Assembly (NCBI RefSeq): GCF_937920985.1
Contig: NZ_CALDXR010000020.1
Coordinates: 34,428-98,427, forward strand
Direction: 5' to 3'
DNA: 64,000 bases
Source: an uncultured Phascolarctobacterium sp.
GTDB taxonomy: Bacteria; Bacillota; Negativicutes; Acidaminococcales; Acidaminococcaceae
The notes beneath the pieces were generated by a model, which searched no databases, had not been told where the DNA came from, and saw only the letters and a list, made by a program, of their open reading frames with translations. Position numbers and translations under genes: made by a program. Positions within the stretch are counted from its first letter, which is position 1. Each line of letters starts with the position of its first letter. Positions 35,801-42,696 of the stretch are shown here, piece by piece.

Positions 35801-36238
35801 TATGGTTTAGTGTGTGATACTGTATCTGCGTCTAATATTCAAAATAATACTTATGAAAACGAGGTTTATGACCCGCTTGCTGATCTTGGCATTAATACAA
35901 TAGATCAATATGATGACAAAAGCTTGCTTGCTGGAGAAAAGATTTGGATTAATGGAAATGCATATGAAGATCTTATGATCACTACAAATGATGTGCAAAA
36001 GGGTATTTCTGTGGATGCTAATTTACCGAATTTCAAAAGCTTTTTGAATGCGTTCAATGCTATTTTGAGTAGGAAGCAGATTCCACTTATCAATTTTGGC
36101 GAGAGAGAATTCGATGAACTTAAAGATCAGACTAATGAGTACTTAGATCAGCAATCCAGATTGCAAGCAAATGAAATTAACCTGGAGCCACCTTTTATTA
36201 TTATTTTGAAGCAGGCACTGGAATTACTTTCTAAATAA
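32867..36238 (+). CDS. Large protein with C-terminal actin/Hsp70-type ATPase domain
   Basis: A 1123-residue protein. Residues 1 to about 555 form a region I do not recognise. After that comes an actin/Hsp70-fold ATPase: phosphate-1 loop DFGTTNT at 565-571, phosphate-2 loop DIGGGSTD at 778-785 and adenosine motif GGNASKLL at 919-926. There is no Hsp70 substrate-binding domain; about 190 further residues end the protein. RBS AAAGGAG precedes the ATG. The order fits an ATP-driven switch or filament former partnered with the tubulin-like protein. SrfB-type proteins of Proteobacteria share a large actin-like layout and are a possible relative, unchecked. Confidence 0.75.
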   Translation: MSSIPLLPRLNDEKKIAFSKRGEWKSDSQNTLPNLVKDLKVTTDYKSTITSIPDSWARPKMYEIVLFDENHPLHKKYLEQWRGILAILALREMRNFKDVKCHSIILPETTKLAKDAPVFLKVLANTLPEEYKSDKYKDETVDDGYKIQLISYQERSVAIVWPTILLCPAVSLDYQIDRSISWWEYNGIKDPVSSLSDQEKCLLKKWLDGIKDSLPENDYKANKLMKLLQDFQDDLQVTEKVSNYALGSGLNITGFCKALDKPIRCSIDGSQFLAASNVMLINLRHKAAKNLLVMTKDMYQQWNKAASDIMVAGNVNLDAALPCDGRLYEKDKLNGIDLSKYNVELRMGTDFFTEKICLIESQDDIFPNALTNIKINYGSTKNVLMPIKKELLDYLSPEYLVQHFRCNVTDKGIKVELDLPLKGFDENGNVLTISKEYNDEQVLNEWERDIIDDLVAPIIQIWPNFIPSNEDTWQAYYSFCDNNGYPNSFFAQPLWEEGSYDCRDLTFSDVEVEICKGKIFPEGFVCWHKMHTISGPREIELGLILIQKPKNLQLSTGKSCRIGVDFGTTNTVTYMSMNDNQHMIQLQNRLYNVTTVYSETVTELRRHFFNSTAQPNGESISIRTLFTPNEGAFSGNINQAVFPGVIYYLDGMNNIGDDRNIDKLVQGRDMKWDSAQTAAQGVNYMSYFLYQMTVQCMAEAVIAGATNIEWYYSYPKAFNDNQIGKLENIWISVLNNCKNISPINSQHKAIAKTESISMAEFFKNEMKGTFKRGMVCFDIGGGSTDIAIWQGSNNDKPVGQCSLMFAGQDIFNRQLFKKRNILLGFESNDDALNAFIKRLVDIPAGEQDQFNMELEALLKYKQNILLEGLKSNSECGNVKLFLRNIAFALSGIFYYAGGIVGECLDFSDKNQSLPHCFVGGNASKLLDWVAEGNYAISQKFEDVYTAFLRVAVFRKQNLMKNQVAFNVLQSSNPKEEVAYGLVCDTVSASNIQNNTYENEVYDPLADLGINTIDQYDDKSLLAGEKIWINGNAYEDLMITTNDVQKGISVDANLPNFKSFLNAFNAILSRKQIPLINFGEREFDELKDQTNEYLDQQSRLQANEINLEPPFIIILKQALELLSK

Positions 36239-36245
36239 TATTTTT

Positions 36246-36278
36246 GGCCCAAAGTAATATTTATTTTGGGCCTTCTTT
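36246..36278 (+). terminator. Terminator-like hairpin inside the accessory cluster
   Basis: GGCCCAAA (36246-36253) pairs perfectly with TTTGGGCC (36265-36272), followed by TTCTTT. It may reduce expression of the second half of the cluster relative to the first. Confidence 0.6.
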
Positions 36279-36308
36279 AGTTGCATTATGTAGAAGGAAG
36301 TGACAGAA

Positions 36309-37151
36309 TTGGATTATGAAGAGTATAAAGGTAAACTTAGCGATATCAAATCTTCATTAGATAGTTTGGCAAGAATTAAAGACAAAGAGTATCAAAAATA
36401 TCGTGAATTCCTGAACAATAAAATTGAAGTTCCTATGGAACGCAGACAAGAGATGATTGATTATTTAGGGAAAATGCAAAAAGAAGATGAAGAAAATATA
36501 AAAAATCAAATTGCTTTTATAGATATTCTTTTTGAAAAAGTATGTTACCAAGAAATTACAGAGGATGTTTTAGAAAAATTAGTCATTCAAAAAACAATAA
36601 AAGATACAACAACATCAGCTGTAAACAGTGTAATTAATGAAAAGAATACTAAGGAAGATTGGCAAAGCAAAAATGCTATTATGAGGAAAGAAAGTCAAGA
36701 AATTTCGTCCCGTAATACGGATGGTAGTTATGAGAAGTTAAGTTCTACATATCAAAAATTTATGGTTAATAGTTATAAGTACCAATACATTCCATTAAGT
36801 GTAGCTGATGAATACGCAGAAGAATTGGGGAATCTAAATTATTCGTCATGGTCAAATTTTGATAAAAAAGATAAGGTGATTTTAGTAGAAACAAAAGGAC
36901 AGCCTAGATATTATGCCTATGATGTATGTAAATATACTGATAAGGTTAAGGAGGAAGAATATTATTTTTTAAAGCCAGCCAATTCTTTAGGTTTTACAGA
37001 AACAACGATGGTAAAAGCTGCGGTTATGACATTTTTTGATTTAAAAAACTATAATGGTTCTGCTATAAAACCTAAGCTTATTAAACCAGCTTGTGTTAAA
37101 AAAGAAGGCGACAGATATAGAGTATGTGAAAAAGGTATACTTGAATTTTAA
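36309..37151 (+). CDS. Soluble protein of unknown function in the accessory cluster
   Basis: A 280-residue, charged, Lys/Glu-rich protein with no membrane segment. The first half is helical and probably coiled (EEYKGKLSDIKSSLDSLARI; QEMIDYLGKMQKEDEENIKN); the second half looks like a compact alpha/beta domain (KVILVETKGQPRYYAYDVCK). The TTG at 36309 sits 10 bases after AAGGA and is preferred; the GTG at 36300 overlaps that site. No family recognised. It precedes the MotA-like gene by 13 bases and may be an adaptor of that complex. Confidence 0.6.
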   Translation: MDYEEYKGKLSDIKSSLDSLARIKDKEYQKYREFLNNKIEVPMERRQEMIDYLGKMQKEDEENIKNQIAFIDILFEKVCYQEITEDVLEKLVIQKTIKDTTTSAVNSVINEKNTKEDWQSKNAIMRKESQEISSRNTDGSYEKLSSTYQKFMVNSYKYQYIPLSVADEYAEELGNLNYSSWSNFDKKDKVILVETKGQPRYYAYDVCKYTDKVKEEEYYFLKPANSLGFTETTMVKAAVMTFFDLKNYNGSAIKPKLIKPACVKKEGDRYRVCEKGILEF

Positions 37152-37164
37152 GGGGGATAAGTAA

Positions 37165-38880
37165 ATGGATTTTTATTTGCATATATTTTGGCCACAGGAA
37201 TGGATACTGCGTGTAGTAATAATAGCACTTATTTGTGTTGCTGCTTTTGTAGTATCTAAGTGTGTAAAGTTACGTATGCGAGTTCATGAGAACCTGCAAA
37301 AAGTAGACGAGCTTGGCAATAGGGCTGCAGTAGAGTACTTGGAAAACACATTGAAACTTAATAGTGTAGACTATGAAGGAACCTTTAAAATGTTTGAAGA
37401 TAATAATGGCAGAACTGACAATAATATTCCTATTTTTGAACATTTAAAGGCTATTTATGATGCTGGACGCAAAAGCAGTCGTCTTGATGCAGATTTATTG
37501 GTTAAGAATACTATAGATAAAATTTGCACCGATGTAGATATGATTAAAAGCTGCATTTCCATCTTTTTGGTTATTGGTATTTTAGGTACTTTGATAGGCT
37601 TAGGTTTAAGTATAGGTTCCTTTAATGGTGACAGTTTTATCATTAACGCTCAAGCGAATAATACGGCCAAAGAATTATCCAAGTTGTTCAGTAATTTGCG
37701 CGGTGCGTTTGCACCTAGTATGTGGGGTGTATTTTTTACCATTTTATTTGTAATCTGCTATACCTTCTTTATCCAAGAAGGGTGTATCAATAAGTTAACT
37801 GATAAGCTGACGACGAATACTATCAAGGTTTGGCTGCCAGCTTTGTATCCTACAGATTTCCAAAAGGGCGAAAACACTATGCACCGCCTGAAGGATACCA
37901 TAAATAATGCGGATACAATTAACGATAGCGCTAAAGATCTTTTAAATAATCTTTCTGCAACTAATGGTACGGTTAAGGCTTTAAATGATATGTCAGTTGC
38001 TCTTAATCAATCTATAGAGCGTTTTGATGATGGCAGCAATAAAATTAAGGAATTGCAAGAAACTATAGCTGCATTGTCACAGCAGCTGACTGATAATAAT
38101 AAGCATTATCAGGAGTGGATGACCAATACCCTTACGCAAACTACTCAATTCCAAGCTAGCAATAAACAGCTTTTGCAGGAGCAGGCAGAAGAGGTTAAGC
38201 AAAGCTTTGAATATCAGAACAATCAATTGCATGAGGTTGTGCAAACATTAAAGCTTTACGATCAGCATGCTTTAGATAATCAAGTTGAGTTAAATAATAA
38301 GCTGATTGTAGCAACCGATGGAATGCAAAATGTTGTTGATAACCTGACGGAACGCGATGAGAGAATTATCACGACCGTAGGTAAACCTTTAAATGAACAG
38401 TTGCAGGATATGTCTACTCAGCTGGCTGTAAATTTAAAACAAATTAATGAGCAATTAAAGAAAATCAATAATCCGCTCAATACGGCTGCTGTAGAAATTC
38501 AAAAAACATTTGGTGATATTGTTAAGACGCAGGAGCAAATGTTTGCTGCTAAGGGTGGCTTAAGCAAGGAAGATGCTCAAAAGTTATTTGCGGCTAGCAG
38601 AGGCGGTTATGCAAATACAGACAAAATGGAAGAAACGTTAGATGAAATCTTACATTGCTTAAAGGCTAATGCTGGTATTCAAATTGATAATGGTCAACCG
38701 AAGTCTAAAAAGGACGACATGCTGGAAACTGTAAAATCTGTAATGCCGATAGCTGTAGCTGTTCTGCTTGCCATTAGTATTGCAGTTCAGTGTGTTATGG
38801 TTAGCCGCATTGGTGAATTGGAGCAGGCACAGACAAGAGTTAACCAGGTATTGCTGAAAGGTGATAATGCAGGTCAGTAA
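37165..38880 (+). CDS. MotA/TolQ/ExbB-type channel protein with long coiled coil (ZorA-like)
   Basis: A 571-residue protein with membrane helices at about 12-32, 130-150 and 180-205. The second and third (SIFLVIGILGTLIGLGLSIG; GAFAPSMWGVFFTILFVICY) match the conserved pair of proton-channel proteins of the MotA/TolQ/ZorA superfamily. A Gln/Asn-rich coiled coil spans about 225-470, and an extra helix lies at about 527-546 near the C-terminus. ZorA of Zorya systems also carries a long intracellular tail; the extra C-terminal helix differs. The OmpA-like partner follows 12 bases later. Predicted five-subunit ion-driven stator in the inner membrane. Confidence 0.78.
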   Translation: MDFYLHIFWPQEWILRVVIIALICVAAFVVSKCVKLRMRVHENLQKVDELGNRAAVEYLENTLKLNSVDYEGTFKMFEDNNGRTDNNIPIFEHLKAIYDAGRKSSRLDADLLVKNTIDKICTDVDMIKSCISIFLVIGILGTLIGLGLSIGSFNGDSFIINAQANNTAKELSKLFSNLRGAFAPSMWGVFFTILFVICYTFFIQEGCINKLTDKLTTNTIKVWLPALYPTDFQKGENTMHRLKDTINNADTINDSAKDLLNNLSATNGTVKALNDMSVALNQSIERFDDGSNKIKELQETIAALSQQLTDNNKHYQEWMTNTLTQTTQFQASNKQLLQEQAEEVKQSFEYQNNQLHEVVQTLKLYDQHALDNQVELNNKLIVATDGMQNVVDNLTERDERIITTVGKPLNEQLQDMSTQLAVNLKQINEQLKKINNPLNTAAVEIQKTFGDIVKTQEQMFAAKGGLSKEDAQKLFAASRGGYANTDKMEETLDEILHCLKANAGIQIDNGQPKSKKDDMLETVKSVMPIAVAVLLAISIAVQCVMVSRIGELEQAQTRVNQVLLKGDNAGQ

Positions 38881-38892
38881 GGGGGAAGCATA

Positions 38893-39597
38893 GTGCTTAA
38901 GGATAAGTTTGGCTTTAATTTTTGGCCTTCATTTACTGATTTAATGTTATCATTAGTACTTGTTGTCTTGATCATCTTGTTTGTAGTATCTAAGATGATT
39001 GCTGCTGGTACAGAAAACTTGGATAAAGCAAGAGAAAGCCAGAAAAAGATTCAAAACCAAATTGAAAGTCAAATTGGAAAGAATTATTCAATTTTAGTTA
39101 TTTCCGACAAAAGTAATGAAGAAACATCTGAAAAAATGCTTGATAACAAGGCAGATATCACAATTGTCAATAAGCTTGATAGGCAGACAATTACTTTTAG
39201 TGATAAGATTTTGTTCGATTCCGGTAAAAGTGAATTGAAGCCTGCTGGTTATGATGTATTGAAGGTTGTCGGGCCGGTTGTTATGAACAATCTTGCTAAT
39301 ATTAGTGAAATACAGATTCAAGGTCATGCTGATATTGAAGATACAGATGACTATAACCTTACTTTAGCTGCTAACAGAGCTATTGCAGTATACAAATTTT
39401 TGCAGACAGAGGTATCTGTAGATCCGGCGAAATATTTGATGTCCATTACATCTTTTGGCAAGTATAAACCAGTTGGGCGTGAAGCGGGGCAGGAATATGA
39501 CAGAGCAAAGCTAGAAAAAGCAAATATTGATGCAGCTGCTAAAGCTAAAAACAGACGTATTGAAATAGTATTATTTTATAAGAATGATATGAAGTAA
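38893..39597 (+). CDS. OmpA/MotB-type peptidoglycan-binding partner (ZorB-like)
   Basis: A 234-residue protein with one N-terminal helix (WPSFTDLMLSLVLVVLIILF, with Asp16 at the position of the ion-carrying Asp of MotB/ZorB). A linker and an OmpA-like domain follow: LFDSGKSELKPAGYDVL, IQIQGHADIEDTDDYNLTLA with NRAIAVYKFL, and the closing KNRRIEIVLF. Starts with GTG after AAGGGGGAAGC. With the preceding gene it forms a MotA-MotB type pair, in which the OmpA domain grips peptidoglycan and the helices conduct ions. It is not in a flagellar, tol or exb context. Confidence 0.85.
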   Translation: MLKDKFGFNFWPSFTDLMLSLVLVVLIILFVVSKMIAAGTENLDKARESQKKIQNQIESQIGKNYSILVISDKSNEETSEKMLDNKADITIVNKLDRQTITFSDKILFDSGKSELKPAGYDVLKVVGPVVMNNLANISEIQIQGHADIEDTDDYNLTLAANRAIAVYKFLQTEVSVDPAKYLMSITSFGKYKPVGREAGQEYDRAKLEKANIDAAAKAKNRRIEIVLFYKNDMK

Positions 39598-39670
39598 AAC
39601 TGTAAATAATATTTACGATGCAGATTAAGTGAGCTGTTTAATTTTATGTAAAATAGAAAGGATGATTTTT

Positions 39671-39835
39671 GTGATTACCAGTGGTACTTTGATTTGGCTG
39701 GCGTTGGCAGTCGCTATTGGTTATTTTGCCCAAGAGCGCGGTCGCAGTGGTATAGGATGGGGGATTGCAGCGGCTTTTTTCAGCCCTTTGTTGTGCTTTA
39801 TAGTTTTGCTTATTCTAAAGAATAATCGCCGCTAA
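39671..39835 (+). CDS. Small membrane protein, paralogue of the next gene's N-terminus
   Basis: A 54-residue protein with two hydrophobic segments around a conserved turn: IGYFAQERGRSGIGWGIAAA. The next protein starts with the same module (VGMFAQRKGRSGLAWGLASV), so the two arose by duplication. The GTG at 39671 lies 8 bases after AAAGGA; earlier in-frame starts at 39629 and 39662 lack good sites. A palindrome GTAAATA-A-TATTTAC at 39602-39616 lies upstream. Function unknown. Confidence 0.6.
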   Translation: MITSGTLIWLALAVAIGYFAQERGRSGIGWGIAAAFFSPLLCFIVLLILKNNRR

Positions 39836-39852
39836 ATTTTGGAGGGGTTATC

Positions 39853-40500
39853 ATGGAATTTCTCATTTTTCTTGGATTTTGTGTAGCAGTTGGTATGTTT
39901 GCCCAGAGAAAAGGACGTAGTGGTTTGGCATGGGGTCTTGCATCGGTATTTATTAGTCCGTTGCTTGCTGGTATAATTTTGGCTTTAGTTAAGGATTTGT
40001 CCCAAGATGAGGCTGTTAACAAGGTTGGCATGGAACAGCAGGATATAAAGGAGCGGATGGCTGTTAATGAAGTCCAGATGAATCAACGCTTTCAACATGT
40101 GGAAAAAGAAATTTCAAGCATCAAAAAAGAGGTTGGTATGTTAGATTCTGGTTCTCAGTCAAAAACGCAGATGCTGGATGAAGGAATGAAAAAGTGTCCG
40201 CATTGTGGTGAAAGCATTAAGTCCAGTGCTGTTAAGTGCAGATATTGTGGTTCGGTTTTAGAAGCTGTGCCGATGCGAGAGTGCCCGTTCTGTAAGGAAT
40301 TAATTCGTGCTGATGCAACAAAATGCAGATTTTGTCGTAGTGATTTGACAGATGGAGTGCCTTCTGAAGCAACTCTCACGGAGAGTACTGCGTATCAGCC
40401 TCAAGCTGAAGAGCTGTTATGTCCTAGTTGTCATGCGCCAGTTGTACCAGGTACAAAATTTTGTGCAAGCTGTGGTGCACCGCTAAAGAGCGAGGAATAA
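39853..40500 (+). CDS. Membrane protein with three zinc ribbons
   Basis: A 215-residue protein. Residues 1-50 are the two-helix module shared with the preceding small gene, 55-100 a short charged coiled coil, and the rest three consecutive zinc-ribbon modules: CPHCG..CRYCG, CPFC..CRFC and CPSC..CASCG. Such modules bind zinc and usually mediate protein or nucleic-acid contacts. RBS GGAGGGG precedes the ATG, 17 bases after the small gene. It may recruit partners to the membrane complex. No family-level function known to me. Confidence 0.7.
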   Translation: MEFLIFLGFCVAVGMFAQRKGRSGLAWGLASVFISPLLAGIILALVKDLSQDEAVNKVGMEQQDIKERMAVNEVQMNQRFQHVEKEISSIKKEVGMLDSGSQSKTQMLDEGMKKCPHCGESIKSSAVKCRYCGSVLEAVPMRECPFCKELIRADATKCRFCRSDLTDGVPSEATLTESTAYQPQAEELLCPSCHAPVVPGTKFCASCGAPLKSEE

Positions 40501-40503
40501 AAA

Positions 40504-41091
40504 ATGGGCAATAAATATTTACAAATGTTACGTAATTATGTTGGTGGTCAAAGATTAACGCTTTCAGGTGAGATTATTATATGCAGCAAACAGAATACTC
40601 AGCTTTTACAAATTACCGCAGATGAATCAAAGACTGTAGATAAGATACTTGATGGGCTTCAGCAACAGTTTCCTTTTTTGAAGCTAGAAAAAAAGACAAA
40701 TGTTGTTGAGATAGCCATAAAGCTATTTGCCTACAAGAAATTTATGGCAGATGAACAGTTTTTGGAGCATTTACGCGGAGCACTGGCAGGAGCAGTACAG
40801 AGTATTAATGAGTCTGAGACTTTGATGGCACGTGTAACAGCAAATGGCTTGTTGCTTAATAGCAATTTGCAGCAGAAATTTATTTTTCTGAGCAAGGCCT
40901 CGATGGTAGAATACAAGGTGACGGAGACAATATCTGTTACTGGTCTTAGTGAGGTAACTATGCATAGACTGCAGATTTATAGCATAGCTATAGTATTTAC
41001 AGCTTTGATTATTTATAATATCTACGTGCTGTATGCCTATATTCCAGATCATAACCCCAATAGACTTTTGACAAAAGTTATCGATATATAA
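40504..41091 (+). CDS. C-terminally anchored membrane protein of unknown function
   Basis: A 195-residue protein with a soluble domain of about 155 residues followed by a single hydrophobic helix (YSIAIVFTALIIYNIYVLYA) and a short tail. It starts 4 bases after the zinc-ribbon gene's stop, so it is the last gene of the accessory cluster. No family recognised. Codon use matches the A/T-rich cluster. Confidence 0.6.
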   Translation: MGNKYLQMLRNYVGGQRLTLSGEIIICSKQNTQLLQITADESKTVDKILDGLQQQFPFLKLEKKTNVVEIAIKLFAYKKFMADEQFLEHLRGALAGAVQSINESETLMARVTANGLLLNSNLQQKFIFLSKASMVEYKVTETISVTGLSEVTMHRLQIYSIAIVFTALIIYNIYVLYAYIPDHNPNRLLTKVIDI

Positions 41092-41126
41092 AGCTCTATA
41101 ATATTTCGCTTAACCTAAACAAAGCA

Positions 41127-41163
41127 CCCCTGAACGAATCGTTCAGGGGAGCCTGTCTGTTTT
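41127..41163. terminator. Terminator closing the accessory cluster and the convergent phosphoesterase gene
   Basis: CCCCTGAACG and CGTTCAGGGG form a near-perfect stem at 41127-41149. TTTTT follows after a short gap on the plus strand; TGCTTTGTTT follows on the minus strand. Confidence 0.75.
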
Positions 41164-41180
41164 TCAGCGAAGTTTCGCTG

Positions 41181-41873
41181 TTATATTACGTTGTAAAGCT
41201 GAAAGCCTTGCGTATCGCAGGAAACAAGCTTGTAGTTGATGCCTTCACGCAATCCTTCAAAAACAGGAATGTGGTTTTCACCATGAATGTGGCCGTAGAC
41301 ACAGTGCTGCACGCCGTACTGCAGCATAAGATTAGTGAAGCAGGTGTGCTCCGTGCGTGCAAAAAGCGGCGGATAGTGAAAGGCTGTAATTATCTGCTGC
41401 GCCTGCATTTTATGTGCCTGCTGCAGGGAAAGCTCCAAACGGATACCCTCGCGGTTATAGATTTTCCTGTCGGCTTCACTGAAGCTTTCGGCCGATGGTA
41501 GCAGCCATCCGCGGGTGCCGCAGACAGCAATATTCTCTACCATAATGCAGTCATTCTGCAGAAATTCAAAATGAGCACCGTAACGCTGCTGCATTTTGCT
41601 CAGGCTGCTCCACCAGTAATCATGGTTGCCGCGCAGCAGCAGTTTGCGCCCCGGCAGCTGTGCCAGCCAGTCTAAATCCTGTGCTGCTTCTTCCAAAGTC
41701 ATGGCCCAGGAAATATCGCCGCAGACAATAACAGTGTCCTGTGCGGTTACAGTGTTTTGCCAATTAGTAGCGACCTTTTCCTTATGGTTGCACCAGTGCT
41801 CGCCGAAAACCTCCATGGGCTTGCTAGCAGGTTCGCCTGATAAGTGCAGGTCGCCTATTGCGTAAATATGCAT
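41181..41873 (-). CDS. Calcineurin-type metallophosphoesterase
   Basis: A 230-residue protein with the full dimetal phosphoesterase motif series: GDLHLSG, GDISWAM, GNHDYWW, FHYPP and GHIHGEN. No signal peptide, so cytosolic. Members act on phosphoproteins, nucleotides or phospho-lipid intermediates; the substrate cannot be inferred. The HAD phosphatase gene lies 32 bases upstream in the same direction, so the two probably form one unit. Confidence 0.88.
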   Translation of the reverse strand: MHIYAIGDLHLSGEPASKPMEVFGEHWCNHKEKVATNWQNTVTAQDTVIVCGDISWAMTLEEAAQDLDWLAQLPGRKLLLRGNHDYWWSSLSKMQQRYGAHFEFLQNDCIMVENIAVCGTRGWLLPSAESFSEADRKIYNREGIRLELSLQQAHKMQAQQIITAFHYPPLFARTEHTCFTNLMLQYGVQHCVYGHIHGENHIPVFEGLREGINYKLVSCDTQGFQLYNVI

Positions 41874-41905
41874 AATATTATCACCTTTAAGTGTTAAATT
41901 CGATT

Positions 41906-42568
41906 TTAAGCTTTGCCAAGCAGGAAGCGTGCTAATGCCGGAACATCGGCAACATAGTAATCAGCGCCAACCTCAGCCAGCTCTTCGTAGCTGCCAAAGC
42001 CGAAGCCTGCGCCGATGCAGGCGATACCATTGGCGTGAGCGGCGAGAACATCCTCGCGGCGGTCGCCGATAAGTGCTACAGTCTTTTTTGCTTCGGGCGT
42101 AGTGAGCTGCCATTTTTCCAAAGCAGCGGCAACTACCAAAGCTTTCTTGTCTGTTTTACCGTCCAGGCTGCAGCCGGTGATAGCTTCCAGATAGGGGTTG
42201 AAGCCAAAGCGCTCGGCAATTCGCAACGCAAAAACCTCCGGCTTGGCGGTAGCCATGCCAAGGCGGCGACCAGCCTGCTTCAGGTCTGCCAATAGTTCCA
42301 TGATGCCGGGATAAACTTCATTTTCCCAGATGCCGATATCAGTGTAGCGTTCACGATATTTTTCTACACCGATTTCAGCTTGCTCTCTGGTCATGCCGTA
42401 ATATTTGATAAAGCTATTGCGCAGTGGCGGGCCGATGAAAACCTCCAGTTTTTTTAAATCGGGCTCCTCAATATTTTGAGCGCGCAATGCGTATTGTACG
42501 CATTTGGTGATACCCTCGGCGGAATTTGTCAGGGTACCGTCTAAATCAAAGAGTAAATTTTGAAACAT
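41906..42568 (-). CDS. HAD-family phosphatase, phosphoglycolate phosphatase-like
   Basis: A 220-residue HAD hydrolase: nucleophile motif FDLDGTLTNSAEG at the N-terminus, a helical cap domain, and the acidic motif GDRREDVLAAHANGI near the C-terminus. The sequence resembles Gph/PpaX-type phosphoglycolate or pyrophosphate phosphatases. The substrate is uncertain because HAD specificity is hard to read. First gene of the leftward pair with the metallophosphoesterase. Confidence 0.85.
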   Translation of the reverse strand: MFQNLLFDLDGTLTNSAEGITKCVQYALRAQNIEEPDLKKLEVFIGPPLRNSFIKYYGMTREQAEIGVEKYRERYTDIGIWENEVYPGIMELLADLKQAGRRLGMATAKPEVFALRIAERFGFNPYLEAITGCSLDGKTDKKALVVAAALEKWQLTTPEAKKTVALIGDRREDVLAAHANGIACIGAGFGFGSYEELAEVGADYYVADVPALARFLLGKA

Positions 42569-42696
42569 TTATTGCTCCTTATTTGCGTTAATAGAATTTT
42601 TTTGGATTTGTATAATTGATTATAACACACTTTGGCGATTTAGTGATACAATAATGGTTATTAGAGACAGATACATTTTATGAGGGGGACTAAAAA

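Noticed and set aside
37165..39597. Assignment of the accessory cluster as a Zorya defence system
   Set aside because: Only the ZorA/ZorB-like pair is present. No ZorC, ZorD helicase, ZorE nuclease or type III effector is encoded, so the name would mislead.
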